Source: Roseovarius azorensis (GTDB lineage Bacteria; Pseudomonadota; Alphaproteobacteria; Rhodobacterales; Rhodobacteraceae). Taken from it: a stretch of DNA of 64,000 nt. The DNA is taken from NCBI RefSeq assembly GCF_900109455.1, contig NZ_FOAG01000007.1, forward strand, positions 124,001-188,000, read 5' to 3'. The notes below the pieces were generated by a model. It was given only the letters and a program-made list of their open reading frames with translations. It ran no database searches and had not been told where the DNA came from. Position 1 is the stretch's first letter. Each line of letters begins with the position of its first letter. A program made the translations under genes and the position numbers. Below, in pieces: positions 8,778 to 17,913 of the stretch.

Positions 8778-8780
8778 GGA

Positions 8781-9281
8781 TTACATCCCCGTTGTGTTTT
8801 CCTTGCGTTGACCCTGACCAGGCTTGTCCTTCGCAGAGCGGAAGCTGTCCCAGAACAGCAGGGCCGCGCCGCAGAAGATTGCTACGTCTGCGAGATTGAA
8901 GGATGGCCAGTGGTATGACCCGTAATGGAAGTCGAGAAAGTCAGGGACGGCCTGATAGCGAAGTCGGTCGAGGATATTGCCAAGCGCGCCTCCGATGATC
9001 AGACCGAGCGCCGCACCTGTCAGCCTGTCCGGAGCCTTCCACAGCCAGATCAGCAACCATGCTACGATCACGGCAGCAAGTGCGATCAGACCCCACCACG
9101 GTACGACCCCGCCGAGTATGCCAAAACTGACTCCATCGTTAAGAACCCGAACAAGATTGAGGAAGGGCAGAAGCTCGACGCCGTTCTCTAGCGCCGGGGT
9201 GTTCATGGCAAGAGCCTTGGTGCCCTGATCGAGACCGAGCGCAGCGATTGCGCAGAGCCCACCGAGAACGCGAGTGTTCAT
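8781..9281 (-). CDS. lspA: Lipoprotein signal peptidase II
   Basis: 166 aa, four hydrophobic segments. Catalytic-region motifs are visible: LDQGTKA near the N-terminus, NDGVSFGI, GALGNILDRL (first Asp) and FNLADVAIF (second Asp). It cleaves signal peptides of prolipoproteins after lipidation. The ATG at 9281 overlaps the stop of the upstream cation transporter (ATGA); a longer frame to 9395 would lie inside that gene. LspA copies next to CDF or P-type metal exporters are common in metal-resistance loci. Confidence 0.9.
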   Translation of the reverse strand: MNTRVLGGLCAIAALGLDQGTKALAMNTPALENGVELLPFLNLVRVLNDGVSFGILGGVVPWWGLIALAAVIVAWLLIWLWKAPDRLTGAALGLIIGGALGNILDRLRYQAVPDFLDFHYGSYHWPSFNLADVAIFCGAALLFWDSFRSAKDKPGQGQRKENTTGM

Positions 9282-10126
9282 GCCGCCGCCTTCAGATCGG
9301 CCCGCGCGTCGCGGATAATCGCCCAAGACGAATGCAGGAACAGTCCGGCGATACCAAAGGCGACGATAAGGTCGGGCCACGCGCTGCCCAGCCACGCCAC
9401 GAGACCGGCGGCGATGACAACCGCCGCATTGCCGATGGCATCGTTGCGCGAGAATAGCCAGACGGCCCGCATGTTCGCGTCGCCCTTACGGAATCGAAGA
9501 AGCGGCAGAACGGAGACGACATTGACGACAAGAGCGATCATGCCGAGCAGGCCCATGAGGCCCGCATCTGGCGTCGTCTGTTCGAAAACCCGCAAGATGG
9601 TTGTGCCGAGGACACCAAGGCCGAGAAGTCCGAGGAAAATGCCCTGAACCAGGGCCGAGCGCGCACGCCAGACCAAGCTCCAGCCGATGGCCAGCAGGCC
9701 GAGGAAGGTGATTGCGCCGTCGCCGACGAAATCAAGCGCATCCGCCTTCACGGCCTGCGACCCGGCGATGAACCCACCGATCATTTCAAGGACGCCATAA
9801 CCAACATTCAGGATCACGACGATCCAGAGCGCGCGTCGGTAGGCCGGGTCCTGATGGGCCGGATTCGGCGGAATGTCTCCATCGCCCTCGATCCGGTCAA
9901 AGCCGTAGCCGGTCACCGCCACGGCCTTTTCGATGTCCGGCAGACGCACTTCGGGGGCGTTTAGTGTCATGATGTGCGTCGCGGCCGACACCTTGACATC
10001 GTTAGGTGCGACCCCGGCCGCATGCGCCGCCCGCTCGATCTGTGCGGCATCCTTGGCGCAGTCCATGCCGGAGACCCGGTACCGGACGGCAGAGACTTCT
10101 AGTTGTGTGTTTTCTGTGTTGGCCAT
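9278..10126 (-). CDS. Cation diffusion facilitator with N-terminal HMA domain
   Basis: 282 aa. An N-terminal heavy-metal-associated-like domain (residues about 12-75) carries VSGMDCAKDAAQIE, with one Cys where HMA domains have CxxC. The membrane part has six hydrophobic segments with KADALDFVGDGA and SRNDAIGNAAVV, the Asp-containing metal sites of CDF exporters. Probable efflux of Zn/Cd/Co-type ions. First gene of the leftward CDF-lspA-P450 operon and divergent from an ArsR-type repressor 44 bp away, which is the likely regulator. Confidence 0.8.
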   Translation of the reverse strand: MANTENTQLEVSAVRYRVSGMDCAKDAAQIERAAHAAGVAPNDVKVSAATHIMTLNAPEVRLPDIEKAVAVTGYGFDRIEGDGDIPPNPAHQDPAYRRALWIVVILNVGYGVLEMIGGFIAGSQAVKADALDFVGDGAITFLGLLAIGWSLVWRARSALVQGIFLGLLGLGVLGTTILRVFEQTTPDAGLMGLLGMIALVVNVVSVLPLLRFRKGDANMRAVWLFSRNDAIGNAAVVIAAGLVAWLGSAWPDLIVAFGIAGLFLHSSWAIIRDARADLKAAA

Positions 10127-10162
10127 TATCGCGGCTCTCCTGCTAAAGTGGATGGAGAACTA

Positions 10163-10185
10163 ATACATCAGTGAGAAATGATATG
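10163..10185. promoter_or_regulatory. Possible ArsR-family operator
   Basis: The 44-bp divergent gap and the start of the regulator contain ATCA-N8-TGAT (10167-10182) in AT-rich flanks, like the imperfect dyads bound by SmtB/CadC-type repressors. It overlaps the GTG start at 10171 and would fall downstream if ATG 10183 is used. Arms are only 4 bp, so this is weak. Confidence 0.3.
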
Positions 10186-10527
10186 ACGCAGTTTGCTGTG
10201 GACCGCAAGACCGCCACTATTGAACAGCGCGCAAAGTTGCTTCGCGGCTTCGCGGACCCCAGTCGGTTGGCAATCCTGGACGTCTTGTCAGAAGGTCCGA
10301 TGGTCGTTCACGAACTCGTCGCCCGCACGGGTCTATCACAACCCAACGTCTCCAATCACTTGCGATGTTTGCTGGAGTGCGGGCTTGTTTCCAGCGATCG
10401 AAATGGCAGGTTTGTCCGTTACCGCATCAGCAGCCCGCGCATTACCACGCTATTGACCGATGTAGATGCGCTTCTCGATGTCGTCGCTGCGGGGGTTGAG
10501 GCCTGTGAGAACTATCGCGGGATGTGA
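10171..10527 (+). CDS. ArsR/SmtB-family metal-responsive repressor
   Basis: 118 aa winged-helix protein. LRGFADPSRLAILDVL and the recognition helix SQPNVSNHLRCLLECGLV (about residues 55-72) are standard. The ELCVCDL alpha-3 metal site of ArsR/CadC is absent; Cys residues occur instead in the recognition-helix region and near the C-terminus (EACENY), so the metal site is of another type. The GTG start could be replaced by ATG at 10183. Divergent from the CDF-HMA gene, which it probably controls. Confidence 0.85.
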   Translation: MRNDMTQFAVDRKTATIEQRAKLLRGFADPSRLAILDVLSEGPMVVHELVARTGLSQPNVSNHLRCLLECGLVSSDRNGRFVRYRISSPRITTLLTDVDALLDVVAAGVEACENYRGM

Positions 10528-10639
10528 TTCAAGATGTCGCGGCCTTCGATCAGGTGCCAACATCGCTGTGATTTGGCCCTTATTCAGCTAATTGTTCTGA
10601 TTAACGTCAGACAGAGTCGTGATTTTCGGCAATATTCTG

Positions 10640-10909
10640 TCAACCAATGAAGAGCACCGGCCCCGAACACAGAACATCGGGCCCTCCCGCGGAAGGCGCC
10701 CAGGTTCTCGGCTAGGACGCTCTTCGCGAACATCCCTTCGACTGCGACAGCGCACGCCACCTTAGTTTTTCTTAGCAGGATTTGTGGTGCGTCTCCTTTG
10801 GTATTTCGACCCCGAGTGTCTTGGGTCCGAGCTGGCGTTCCAACTCGCGGATGCGGTATTCCATACGTCTCACAGCGCGATTTTCGGAACGACATCGTCT
10901 CAAAGCACG
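10640..10909 (-). pseudogene. IS3-family OrfA end / OrfB start, fragment
   Basis: Reading leftward from the Tni element 2 junction, one frame gives a leucine-zipper-like OrfA end (RRMEYRIRELERQLG, KTLGVEI, stop at 10772-10774). A shifted frame then gives KTKVACAVAVEGMFAKS with LAENLGAF, which resembles the start of IS3 OrfB. This is the region of the normal OrfA/OrfB frameshift. It is cut on the right by the transposon and fades on the left. The remaining 10528-10639 holds no recognisable gene. Confidence 0.55.
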
Positions 10910-11025
10910 TGTCGCGTAGCCCTTAATTGTGAGATGAGAAATCCAACGAAATCAACGGCCACCCTTTGCCCTTAAATATGAGATTTTGTCTTTAATTCCG
11001 ATATTTTTGCCCTTAAACCTGAGAC
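10910..11025. repeat. Left end of Tni element 2 with four repeats
   Basis: Repeats at 10919-10935, 10968-10984, 10988-11004 and 11009-11025 match those of copy 1 in order and spacing. Spacer sequences differ slightly while the repeats are kept, supporting function as transposase binding sites. Confidence 0.75.
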
Positions 11026-11040
11026 AGGGTTCACAGGTTT

Positions 11041-12690
11041 TTGCGGCAAATGTCGATGGAAAATGATGACGAAGAGTCAGTTGCCCTTGGTGCTGAAGAG
11101 GCGCGCAGGGCTGCTGTACTGCGTCCGCTTGTTCAGGCATATCTCAAAGGAACTGGCAGTCTGGAAAGTGGCATCAATGACGCCGTTTGGGAGCTTGGTG
11201 TCAGCAGGGCGACTGTCTGGCGCTGGATAAAGCGTCTGGCCGAAGAGGGTGGGCGCACCAGCGCGCTGGCTTCTCGGAAACGGGGCCGCCCGACTGGTAC
11301 AACCTTGATATCCGGCAAGGTGGAAGCGGTGATCGAAGAACATCTTCGCCGTTATTTCTTACGGCGGGAACGTCCAAGCCTGTCGCGCGTCGTGACAGAA
11401 ATCCGCAGCGCGTGCTGGCAGCAGGGCTTGCAACCGCCGACGCGTCGGACGGTTCAGCGCAGGCTGGATGCAATGGACGCCCGCGCAATTGCCAAGGCAC
11501 GCGAAGGCGCAAAGGCGGCCCGCCAGAAATTTGCGCCGGTCGTAGGCGACAACAAGGCAAACCGGCCACTGGAGGTCGTGCAAATCGACCATACGCCTGC
11601 GGACATCATTCTCGTCGACAGTTTTGAACGCCAACCAATTGGGCGGCCTTGGGTCACGCTGGCGATCGACGTCGCAACGCGGATGGTGACCGGATATTAC
11701 ACCTCTCTCGAGGCACCTTCGCGTCTGTCAGTGGCGCTTTGCCTGACACAGGCTGTAGCCCCCAAAGCGGAACTTCTGGCGGAATTGGTGTGCAATGTTC
11801 CTTGGCCCGCGCAGGGTAAACCGCATAGCATCCACGTCGATAACGGGCGCGATTTCCGGTCGCATGCCTTTCGGTCGGCATGTGCGGAATGGGGGATCGA
11901 TCTGGTCTATCGGCCGCCAGGCAGTCCTCATTTCGGAGGGCACATCGAACGATTGATCGGCACGATGATGGGGGCCGTGCACCTGTTGCCTGGAACAACG
12001 CAGTCCTCGGTCGTGGCCAAGGGCGACTATGACGCCGAGGGCATGGCCACGATGACCTTAAGCGACTTCGATCGCTGGTTTGCTCTGGAAATCTGCCGCT
12101 ACAACAACAGCATTCATTCAAGTCTTGGCTGTACGCCCGTCGCCAAATGGGAGGCACTCTCAGCGGAAATGATGGGCGACATCCCCTTTGAGATGGAAGC
12201 TTTTCGGGTGAGCTTCTTGCCGAGCGAACTGCGTAAGGTCAGGCGTGACGGCATCCATCTGTTCCAGATACGGTACTGGTCGGATGCTCTTGCAGGCCAC
12301 ATTGGGCGCGGCGATGGGAAGGTGGTCGTTCGCTACGACCCTCGCGATCTTTCGGTGATCTGGGTCGAACTGGATGGTGGCCGATACGCCGAGGCCCGGT
12401 ACAGAAATCTGGAAATGCCGCCTGTGTCTCTATTTGAATATCGCGAGGCCATGAAGAAGGCACGCGCCCTCGGAAAGTCCGGGTCGAATGAACTGGTCCT
12501 CGGTGAGTTGATCCGACAGCAACGCCAGATCGAAGCTGAAAGCCGGGGACTAACCAAGGCTGAGCGCCGGTCCCGTGAAAGAAAAGGGGCATTGAAGGGC
12601 ACCAACTCGGCTGTCGCGAAAACCGAAGGGCTGCGCGCGATCGATACGGGTGATACATCACGCCCATTGTTCAAGGTGGAGAGATGGTGA
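11041..12690 (+). CDS. tniA: TniA-like DDE transposase (copy 2)
   Basis: 549 aa, collinear with copy 1 including the DDE residues (VQIDHTP, HVDNGRDF, GGHIER). Differences cluster in residues about 155-170 (VVGDNKANRPLEV versus VTGEVKASVPLEI) and the C-terminal 70 residues, while the middle is almost identical. Start at 11041 is TTG with ATG 11056 as alternative. Both copies have intact frames and may be active. Confidence 0.9.
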   Translation: MRQMSMENDDEESVALGAEEARRAAVLRPLVQAYLKGTGSLESGINDAVWELGVSRATVWRWIKRLAEEGGRTSALASRKRGRPTGTTLISGKVEAVIEEHLRRYFLRRERPSLSRVVTEIRSACWQQGLQPPTRRTVQRRLDAMDARAIAKAREGAKAARQKFAPVVGDNKANRPLEVVQIDHTPADIILVDSFERQPIGRPWVTLAIDVATRMVTGYYTSLEAPSRLSVALCLTQAVAPKAELLAELVCNVPWPAQGKPHSIHVDNGRDFRSHAFRSACAEWGIDLVYRPPGSPHFGGHIERLIGTMMGAVHLLPGTTQSSVVAKGDYDAEGMATMTLSDFDRWFALEICRYNNSIHSSLGCTPVAKWEALSAEMMGDIPFEMEAFRVSFLPSELRKVRRDGIHLFQIRYWSDALAGHIGRGDGKVVVRYDPRDLSVIWVELDGGRYAEARYRNLEMPPVSLFEYREAMKKARALGKSGSNELVLGELIRQQRQIEAESRGLTKAERRSRERKGALKGTNSAVAKTEGLRAIDTGDTSRPLFKVERW

Positions 12691-12691
12691 A

Positions 12692-13573
12692 TTGAGGGCA
12701 AGGACAACAGAGGAAGACGGTCGGATCGCCCTCATTCAATCAGACATCTGGATCGGCTTTCCGCGGGCCGAACAGGTGTTGGACCGTTTGCAGGGTATGA
12801 TCGAAGCGCCGAGGCAAACCCGTATGCCCGGGCTTCTTGTGCATGGCGCGTCCGGGATCGGCAAGACGATGATCGCCCGCAACCTGTCGCGCAGATATGC
12901 ACCGGAATATGACCCAGCATCGGGAATTACGCGAACGCCGCTCTTGCTGTTACAAGCACCGCCAGCACCCGACGAACGGCGGTTCTATCTGCACATCCTG
13001 GCGTCCGTCGGGGCACCGGCCACGGCACTGAGCGCGCGCGCTCAAAATGTGGCCTCCCTCGAAGTCCGTGTTGTTGCGCTTTTGCGCGACCTTGGCCTGC
13101 GGATGATCATGATCGACGAGGTCCACAACCTCTTGGCCGGGACCCACCGCGAACAGCGCCGCTTTCTCAATGTTCTTCGGTATCTCAGCAATGAACTCGA
13201 AGTGTCACTGGTCTGCCTGGGGGTCAGCGAGGCCGTCGATGCCATCCGTGGTGATATCCAGCTTGCCAGGCGGTTGGATGAACATCACCTGCCGAACTGG
13301 CGCGACGATGCCGAGTTCTCGGACATGATCCAAACACTCATTGCGGCAATGCCCCTCGAGAAGAAATCCAATCTGAAGGTCAAGTCGCTCAAGCAGATAC
13401 TTGCACTGACCGGTGGGGTGACCTCGCGCATCTTCGCCCTGATCAAGGATCTTGCCATCGACGCCATTGTCACAGGTGAGGAATGCATCACCGATGACGC
13501 AATCGCAAAATGGACCCCGGTTTGGTCGCGCCATGCGAACGCCCATCGCCGGCTCGAGAAGTCCGGGGTTTGA
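12692..13573 (+). CDS. tniB: TniB-like AAA ATPase (copy 2)
   Basis: 293 aa from a TTG at 12692, the equivalent of the copy 1 start; a longer frame from 12650 would overlap tniA. Walker A GASGIGKT and Walker B IMIDEVHNL are unchanged. Most differences from copy 1 are conservative (Arg for Lys, Val for Ile). Overlaps tniQ by four bases. Confidence 0.88.
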   Translation: MRARTTEEDGRIALIQSDIWIGFPRAEQVLDRLQGMIEAPRQTRMPGLLVHGASGIGKTMIARNLSRRYAPEYDPASGITRTPLLLLQAPPAPDERRFYLHILASVGAPATALSARAQNVASLEVRVVALLRDLGLRMIMIDEVHNLLAGTHREQRRFLNVLRYLSNELEVSLVCLGVSEAVDAIRGDIQLARRLDEHHLPNWRDDAEFSDMIQTLIAAMPLEKKSNLKVKSLKQILALTGGVTSRIFALIKDLAIDAIVTGEECITDDAIAKWTPVWSRHANAHRRLEKSGV

Positions 13574-14361
13574 AACCGCGCCCGCTGCCCAAGACTGTCG
13601 CACCTCTGCCAGATGAGTTGTTGTCAGGTTGGTTGTCTCGGCTGGCTGCGGCCAACTACTGTGATGACGCGGAACTACTGGCCCATATCGAAATCGATAC
13701 AACTCATGGCACGTCCTTGGACTTCAACATCGACGCGGCAGCGGCATATAAAATTTCCGACGCCGCACGAACCGATCCCGATATCGTGCAGTCTTTGACC
13801 TTTCCAATAATGACGCCATTAGAGACCCTGCTGACGGCCCGCGTCCCGTTCCAATCTTGTCAGGAATGCTCTCGGCGGGGCCTTTCGCTCAAGCATTGGA
13901 GGCGAGCCTGGGCATTCGACTGCCAGGTTTGCGGGACGAGACTTGTGCCGACGCTCGGCAAGCCCAGTGGCGAACAGATGCCCGAAAAGCTGATAAATCG
14001 TGCGCGCAACGGCGCCGCGCGGCTTGAATACGCCGCGCGATTACGCAGCTCCAAGCAACTTCGGCGCGCAATGCGCGCGGTCACCTTTGCCATGTCATTA
14101 AAGGCCTTCCGCCGGGAACCGTTGTCCGCTCTTCAGAGCCATCGACAGGAAGTGAGGCTTTTTTGCCTTGCCGCCATTGATGCAGCCCGATCTCGTCCGC
14201 TGGTCAAAGCGGCCATCTCGAACTCCCGCATCGACGACTATGCAAGGGTTGCTCTCTTGCGCGCCTTCGAGACGGAGCCACGTCTGCTTGCTGCGGTTGA
14301 TCTCATTGCGCAACGGCGCGTGAGACGCATAGGCCCGGTGGCTGTCGAATCTCACAATTAA
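13570..14361 (+). CDS. tniQ: TniQ-like target-selection protein (copy 2)
   Basis: 263 aa from TTG 13570, matching the copy 1 start site (GTG). The N-terminal third is nearly identical to copy 1, but from about residue 50 onward many residues differ, while CQECSRRG and FDCQVCGT finger Cys are kept. In this family TniQ helps define the target, so divergence limited to its C-terminal part is notable. The stop lies in the right-end repeat. Confidence 0.85.
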   Translation: MKPRPLPKTVAPLPDELLSGWLSRLAAANYCDDAELLAHIEIDTTHGTSLDFNIDAAAAYKISDAARTDPDIVQSLTFPIMTPLETLLTARVPFQSCQECSRRGLSLKHWRRAWAFDCQVCGTRLVPTLGKPSGEQMPEKLINRARNGAARLEYAARLRSSKQLRRAMRAVTFAMSLKAFRREPLSALQSHRQEVRLFCLAAIDAARSRPLVKAAISNSRIDDYARVALLRAFETEPRLLAAVDLIAQRRVRRIGPVAVESHN

Positions 14362-14415
14362 GGGCAAAAAATATCCCCGAACGCGTCGTGTCTCAGATTT
14401 AAGGGTAACGCGACA
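14349..14415. repeat. Right end of Tni element 2
   Basis: Two inverted repeats (14349-14365 and 14390-14406, rTCTCA-N3-TTAAGGG) and terminal GCGACA at 14410-14415. Confidence 0.75.
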
Positions 14416-14816
14416 GCCGCACAGAACCATGACAACAGCAGCGACACCGTTGCCTCCTTGGTTTCCAGCGCCCCATCCTGCATGCCATGTGGACTACCAA
14501 TACGCCCTACCGGGAGGTAATAACGTCGTGACAGCGCCGCCGAAATTGACGCTGATCCATCGAGTCTAGAAATGCGTCCAGCCGGGACGCGCGGCGAGGA
14601 AGAGATCGCTCCATCGACTGCGGTTCCGACCGCACACCATTTCGATCCTTCCAACCCTGAACGCAAATATGCGGCCCCGAGCGGTGACCGCGGAGAGAAT
14701 CTCAGAGCCCGGCGCGCAGGACCAAACACAGGTAGATCAGCACTTGACCAAGGCGATTAGAGAACCTTGACGGACGCTACCGAAGAGGATCGCCCAAGCC
14801 AAACCCTCGTACCCGG
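14416..14816. other. Gene-poor stretch between Tni element 2 and cueR
   Basis: No convincing gene. On the minus strand, AAGGAGG followed after five bases by a GTG at 14445-14447 and a short hydrophobic run (SLLLSWFCAA) heads into the transposon end. This could be the first ten codons of a gene cut by the insertion, but it is too short to identify. Longer open frames here look like chance frames. Confidence 0.4.
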
Positions 14817-15245
14817 CTATGCAGTATTCTCGAATTGCTCTTCGTCGCGGTGTTTCGTTGTGTTAATTGCCAAATCGGCGAGGATTGGGCAATCCGGACG
14901 GTGATCCCCGGCACAGGCGTCCACCAGATGTGCCAGCGCCGCGCGCATTTTCTTCAGCTCCGCGATCTTGTCGTCGATCCGTTCGAGATGCTGCTCTGCG
15001 ATATCCTTGACCTCTGCACTGGCGCGTTCTTCGTCTTCATATAGAGCAAGGAGATTGCGGCAGTCTTCTATGCTGAAGCCAAGCGCACGGGAGCGGCCGA
15101 GAAACGCGAGCTTATGCGCGTCGCTTTCACGAAATGTGCGGTAGCCATTCGTACTGCGCAGAGGCTTCACGAGGCCGATATCCTCATAATAGCGGATCGT
15201 CTTTGCCGGCAGGCCCGAAAGGGCGGCGACATCTCCAATGTTCAT
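14817..15245 (-). CDS. cueR: CueR-type copper-responsive MerR regulator
   Basis: 142 aa. N-terminal MerR helix-turn-helix (IGDVAALSGLPAKTIRYYE, residues 3-21), RALGFSIEDCRNLL, a long dimerisation helix and the Cu(I)-binding loop CAGDHRPDC near residue 112, with the two Cys seven residues apart as in CueR. It activates promoters with 19-20 bp spacers by DNA distortion when Cu(I) binds. It lies 12 bases downstream of copA in the same direction and is thus likely autoregulated from the copA promoter. It is the obvious candidate to act on the seven MerR-type boxes listed below. Confidence 0.92.
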   Translation of the reverse strand: MNIGDVAALSGLPAKTIRYYEDIGLVKPLRSTNGYRTFRESDAHKLAFLGRSRALGFSIEDCRNLLALYEDEERASAEVKDIAEQHLERIDDKIAELKKMRAALAHLVDACAGDHRPDCPILADLAINTTKHRDEEQFENTA

Positions 15246-15257
15246 TTTTGGTCCTCC

Positions 15258-17777
15258 TTATTCAGCGGCGACAGGGGTCGGGGATGGCGAAGCCGACGCA
15301 TCACGATCTGACGCTCTGGCTTCATCCATGATGGGACGGACCCGGCGCAACCGCAGGGCGTTTGTCAGCACGAAGACGGAACTGAGCGCCATGGCGCCGG
15401 CCGCCAGCACCGGCGACAGCAGCAGCCCGAAGGCCGGAAAGAGCACGCCGGCGGCCACCGGGATCAGGGCGACGTTGTAGCCGAAGGCCCAGAACAGGTT
15501 CTGGCGGATGTTGCGCATGGTCCGGGTGGAAACCTCGAAGGCATTGACCACCCCGCGCAGATCGCCCGACATCAGCACGACATCGGCGGATTCGATCGCA
15601 ACGTCGGTGCCGGTGCCGATCGCGATGCCGACATCGGCATGGGCCAGCGCTGGCGCGTCGTTGATGCCGTCGCCGACGAAGGCGACCTGCTGGCCGTCGC
15701 CGCGCAACCCGTCCAGCGCCGCCACCTTGCCATCGGGCAGGACGCCGGCGATCACGTGGTCGATGCCGGTTTCCCGCGCGATGGCCTCGGCCGTCGCCTT
15801 CTTGTCGCCGGTGATCATCGCGACCTTCAGTCCCAGGTCGTGGAGCGCAGCGATGGCGGCGGCGCTGGCGGCCTTGACCGGATCGGCCACGCCGAAGACC
15901 GCCGCGACCTTCCCGTCCACCGCCGCGAACAGTGCCGTCCGGCCCTGCTCGGCCAAGCGGCGCTCGGCGTCCGCCAGCGCCTCGATGCTCAGCCCTTCGC
16001 GAGCCATCAGGCGGTCCGCGCCGACCAGCACCTCGCGTCCGGAGACCGTGGCTTGCACGCCGTAGCCGGCGTATGACGTGAATCCCTCGACATTGAAGCG
16101 TGCAGCACCCTCGGCCTTTGCCGTCCGCACGATTGCCTCGGCGATCGGATGCTCGGACTGCGCCTCTACCGCCGCGACCAGTGCCAGGATCTCGGCCCGC
16201 TCGAATCCGTCGGCCAGAACGAGGTCGGTCAGCTCGGGGCGGCCTTGGGTCACGGTGCCGGTCTTGTCGAGCGCGACGACATCCACCGAGGTCAGTTGCT
16301 GCAGCGCGTCGCCCTTTCGAAAGAGCACACCCATCTCGGCCGCGCGCCCGGTGCCCACCATGATCGAGGTTGGCGTGGCAAGGCCCATGGCACAGGGGCA
16401 GGCGATGATCAGCACCGACACGCCCGCCACCAGCGCGTAGGATAGGGCAGGGGAGGGGCCGACAAGCAGCCAGACCAGAACGGTCACGGCGGCCAGCGCC
16501 ATCACCGCCGGCACGAACCAAAGCGTGATGCGGTCCACCAGCCCCTGGATTGGCAGCTTGGCGCCCTGCGCCTGTTCCACCATGCGGATGATCTGCGCCA
16601 GCGTCGTGTCGGCTCCCACGCGCGTCGCGCGGAACCGGAAGCTGCCGGTGCCGTTGACGGTGCCGCCGGTCACTGGATCGCCCTCGACCTTGGCGACCGG
16701 AACCGGTTCTCCGGTGATCATGCTTTGATCCACATGCGCACTGCCTTCGGTCACCTCGCCATCCACCGCGATGCGTTCGCCGGGGCGCACGACAAGTATG
16801 TCACCCACGCGGATCCGCTCGATGGCAACGGCCCGGGGCTCGCCATCGACCAGAACCCGCGCGGTGCGGGCCTGAAGGCCGAGCAGTTTCTGGATCGCGG
16901 CACCGGTGCGGCCCTTGGCGCGCGACTCCATCCAGCGGCCCAGAAGGATCAGCACGACGATCACCGCCGCCGCCTCGAAATAAACGGCGCGTGACGCCTC
17001 GGGCAGCAACGCGGGCGCGAAGAGCGCGGTCACGGAAAAGAGATAGGCCGCGCCGGTGCCGACGGCGACGAGGCTGTTCATGTCGGGCGCGCCCTTCAAG
17101 AGCGCGGGAAACCCTTTGGTATAGAAGTGGCGCCCTGGCCAGAACAGCACGATCGTCGTCAGCACGAACTGGATCGTCCAGCTTGTCTGGTGCCCGATCG
17201 TGCGGCCGATCATCTCGTGCATCCCCGGCACCAGATGGGCCCCCATCTCGAGCAGGAAGACAGGCAAAGCCAGGGTCGCCGCGAAGACCGTCTTTCGGGC
17301 CAGATCGCGCGCTTCGCCCTCCTTGCGTGCGCTGCGCTCCTCGGGCAGGGCGCTGTCCGCCGGTTCGGCAGGGTAGCCGGCCTCTCCGGCGGCTGTTAGC
17401 AGATCAGAGAGTTCCGCCGCGCCCTCGATATAGGTCACGGTTGCGGTCTCTGACGCGAGATTGACGTTCACGTCCAGAACCCCCGGCACCGCCGCCAAGG
17501 CCTTGTCGACACGGCCGACACAGGAGGCACAGGACATGGACGAGACGTTCAGGCGGACAGTCTGCGTCCGGGCCGGATAGCCGGCCGCGTCCAGCGCTCT
17601 GGTCACGTCGGGGATGCGGGCGGGGCGATCCAGTTCGAACGTCACGGTCTCGGCCGCAAGGTTGACGTTGACGTCGCTGACGCCGTCGAGGCCTGAAAGC
17701 GCGCGCTCTACCCGACCGACGCAGGAGGCGCAGCTCATGTTCTTTACAGAGATCCGCAGATCTTGTGTGGTCGTCAT
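15258..17777 (-). CDS. copA: Cu(I)-exporting P1B-type ATPase
   Basis: 839 aa. Two N-terminal HMA domains with MSCASC (around residues 14-19 and 82-87), eight membrane segments, the intramembrane CPC motif (C460-P-C462), DKTGT phosphorylation site near residue 503, the HP motif ([10 protein letters not shown]) and [10 protein letters not shown]. It exports Cu(I) from the cytoplasm to the periplasm. ATG 17777 with GAAGGAGA upstream is chosen; the frame runs further to 17882 but that would cross the promoter box. Followed by cueR. Confidence 0.95.
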   Translation of the reverse strand: MTTTQDLRISVKNMSCASCVGRVERALSGLDGVSDVNVNLAAETVTFELDRPARIPDVTRALDAAGYPARTQTVRLNVSSMSCASCVGRVDKALAAVPGVLDVNVNLASETATVTYIEGAAELSDLLTAAGEAGYPAEPADSALPEERSARKEGEARDLARKTVFAATLALPVFLLEMGAHLVPGMHEMIGRTIGHQTSWTIQFVLTTIVLFWPGRHFYTKGFPALLKGAPDMNSLVAVGTGAAYLFSVTALFAPALLPEASRAVYFEAAAVIVVLILLGRWMESRAKGRTGAAIQKLLGLQARTARVLVDGEPRAVAIERIRVGDILVVRPGERIAVDGEVTEGSAHVDQSMITGEPVPVAKVEGDPVTGGTVNGTGSFRFRATRVGADTTLAQIIRMVEQAQGAKLPIQGLVDRITLWFVPAVMALAAVTVLVWLLVGPSPALSYALVAGVSVLIIACPCAMGLATPTSIMVGTGRAAEMGVLFRKGDALQQLTSVDVVALDKTGTVTQGRPELTDLVLADGFERAEILALVAAVEAQSEHPIAEAIVRTAKAEGAARFNVEGFTSYAGYGVQATVSGREVLVGADRLMAREGLSIEALADAERRLAEQGRTALFAAVDGKVAAVFGVADPVKAASAAAIAALHDLGLKVAMITGDKKATAEAIARETGIDHVIAGVLPDGKVAALDGLRGDGQQVAFVGDGINDAPALAHADVGIAIGTGTDVAIESADVVLMSGDLRGVVNAFEVSTRTMRNIRQNLFWAFGYNVALIPVAAGVLFPAFGLLLSPVLAAGAMALSSVFVLTNALRLRRVRPIMDEARASDRDASASPSPTPVAAE

Positions 17778-17803
17778 TGGAATCTCCTTCGCCGTTCGCG
17801 TGA

Positions 17804-17834
17804 CAGATAAGGCTTCCCCTTGCTGGAAGGTCAA
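17804..17834 (-). promoter_or_regulatory. CueR box / copA promoter (box a)
   Basis: Read on the minus strand: TTGACC (17829-17834), 19-bp spacer containing the dyad CTTCC-AGCAAGG-GGAAG, then TATCTG (17804-17809). This is the classical MerR-activated arrangement and sits 27 bp before the copA ATG. Confidence 0.9.
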
Positions 17835-17859
17835 CTGATTATGGATGTTTTTTCCGCCC

Positions 17860-17890
17860 TTGACCTTCCCCGCTGGAAGCACTCACCTGA
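17860..17890 (+). promoter_or_regulatory. CueR box / copZ promoter (box b)
   Basis: TTGACC (17860-17865) followed by the dyad CTTCC-CCGCT-GGAAG (17865-17879) and a weak -10 (ACCTGA, 17885-17890) at 19 bp. Back to back with the copA box, 25 bp between the -35 hexamers. Confidence 0.85.
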
Positions 17891-17913
17891 TTTCGAGAGT
17901 GAAGGAGACGAAT

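Larger units (their letters stand above)
10910..14415 (+). mobile_element. Tni-type transposon, copy 2
   Basis: Also exactly 3506 bp, same gene order, ends and orientation as copy 1. Terminal TGTCGCGTAGCCC on the left pairs with GGGTAACGCGACA on the right. Flanking pentamers GCACG and GCCGC do not match. Together with copy 1 it brackets 5959-10909. It interrupts an IS3 relic on its left side. Confidence 0.85.

Noticed and set aside
2453..14415. CRISPR-associated transposon
   Set aside because: tniABQ gene order suggested it, but no Cas12k, Cascade gene, CRISPR repeat array or tracr-like region lies in or beside either element, and nothing but tni genes is inside.
14358..14760. Open frames between Tni element 2 and cueR
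   Set aside because: Low-complexity high-GC composition, overlap with the transposon end and no recognisable domain.
15322..16521. 399-codon minus-strand frame inside copA
   Set aside because: Arg/Gly-rich shadow of the copA frame, typical of high-GC genes.
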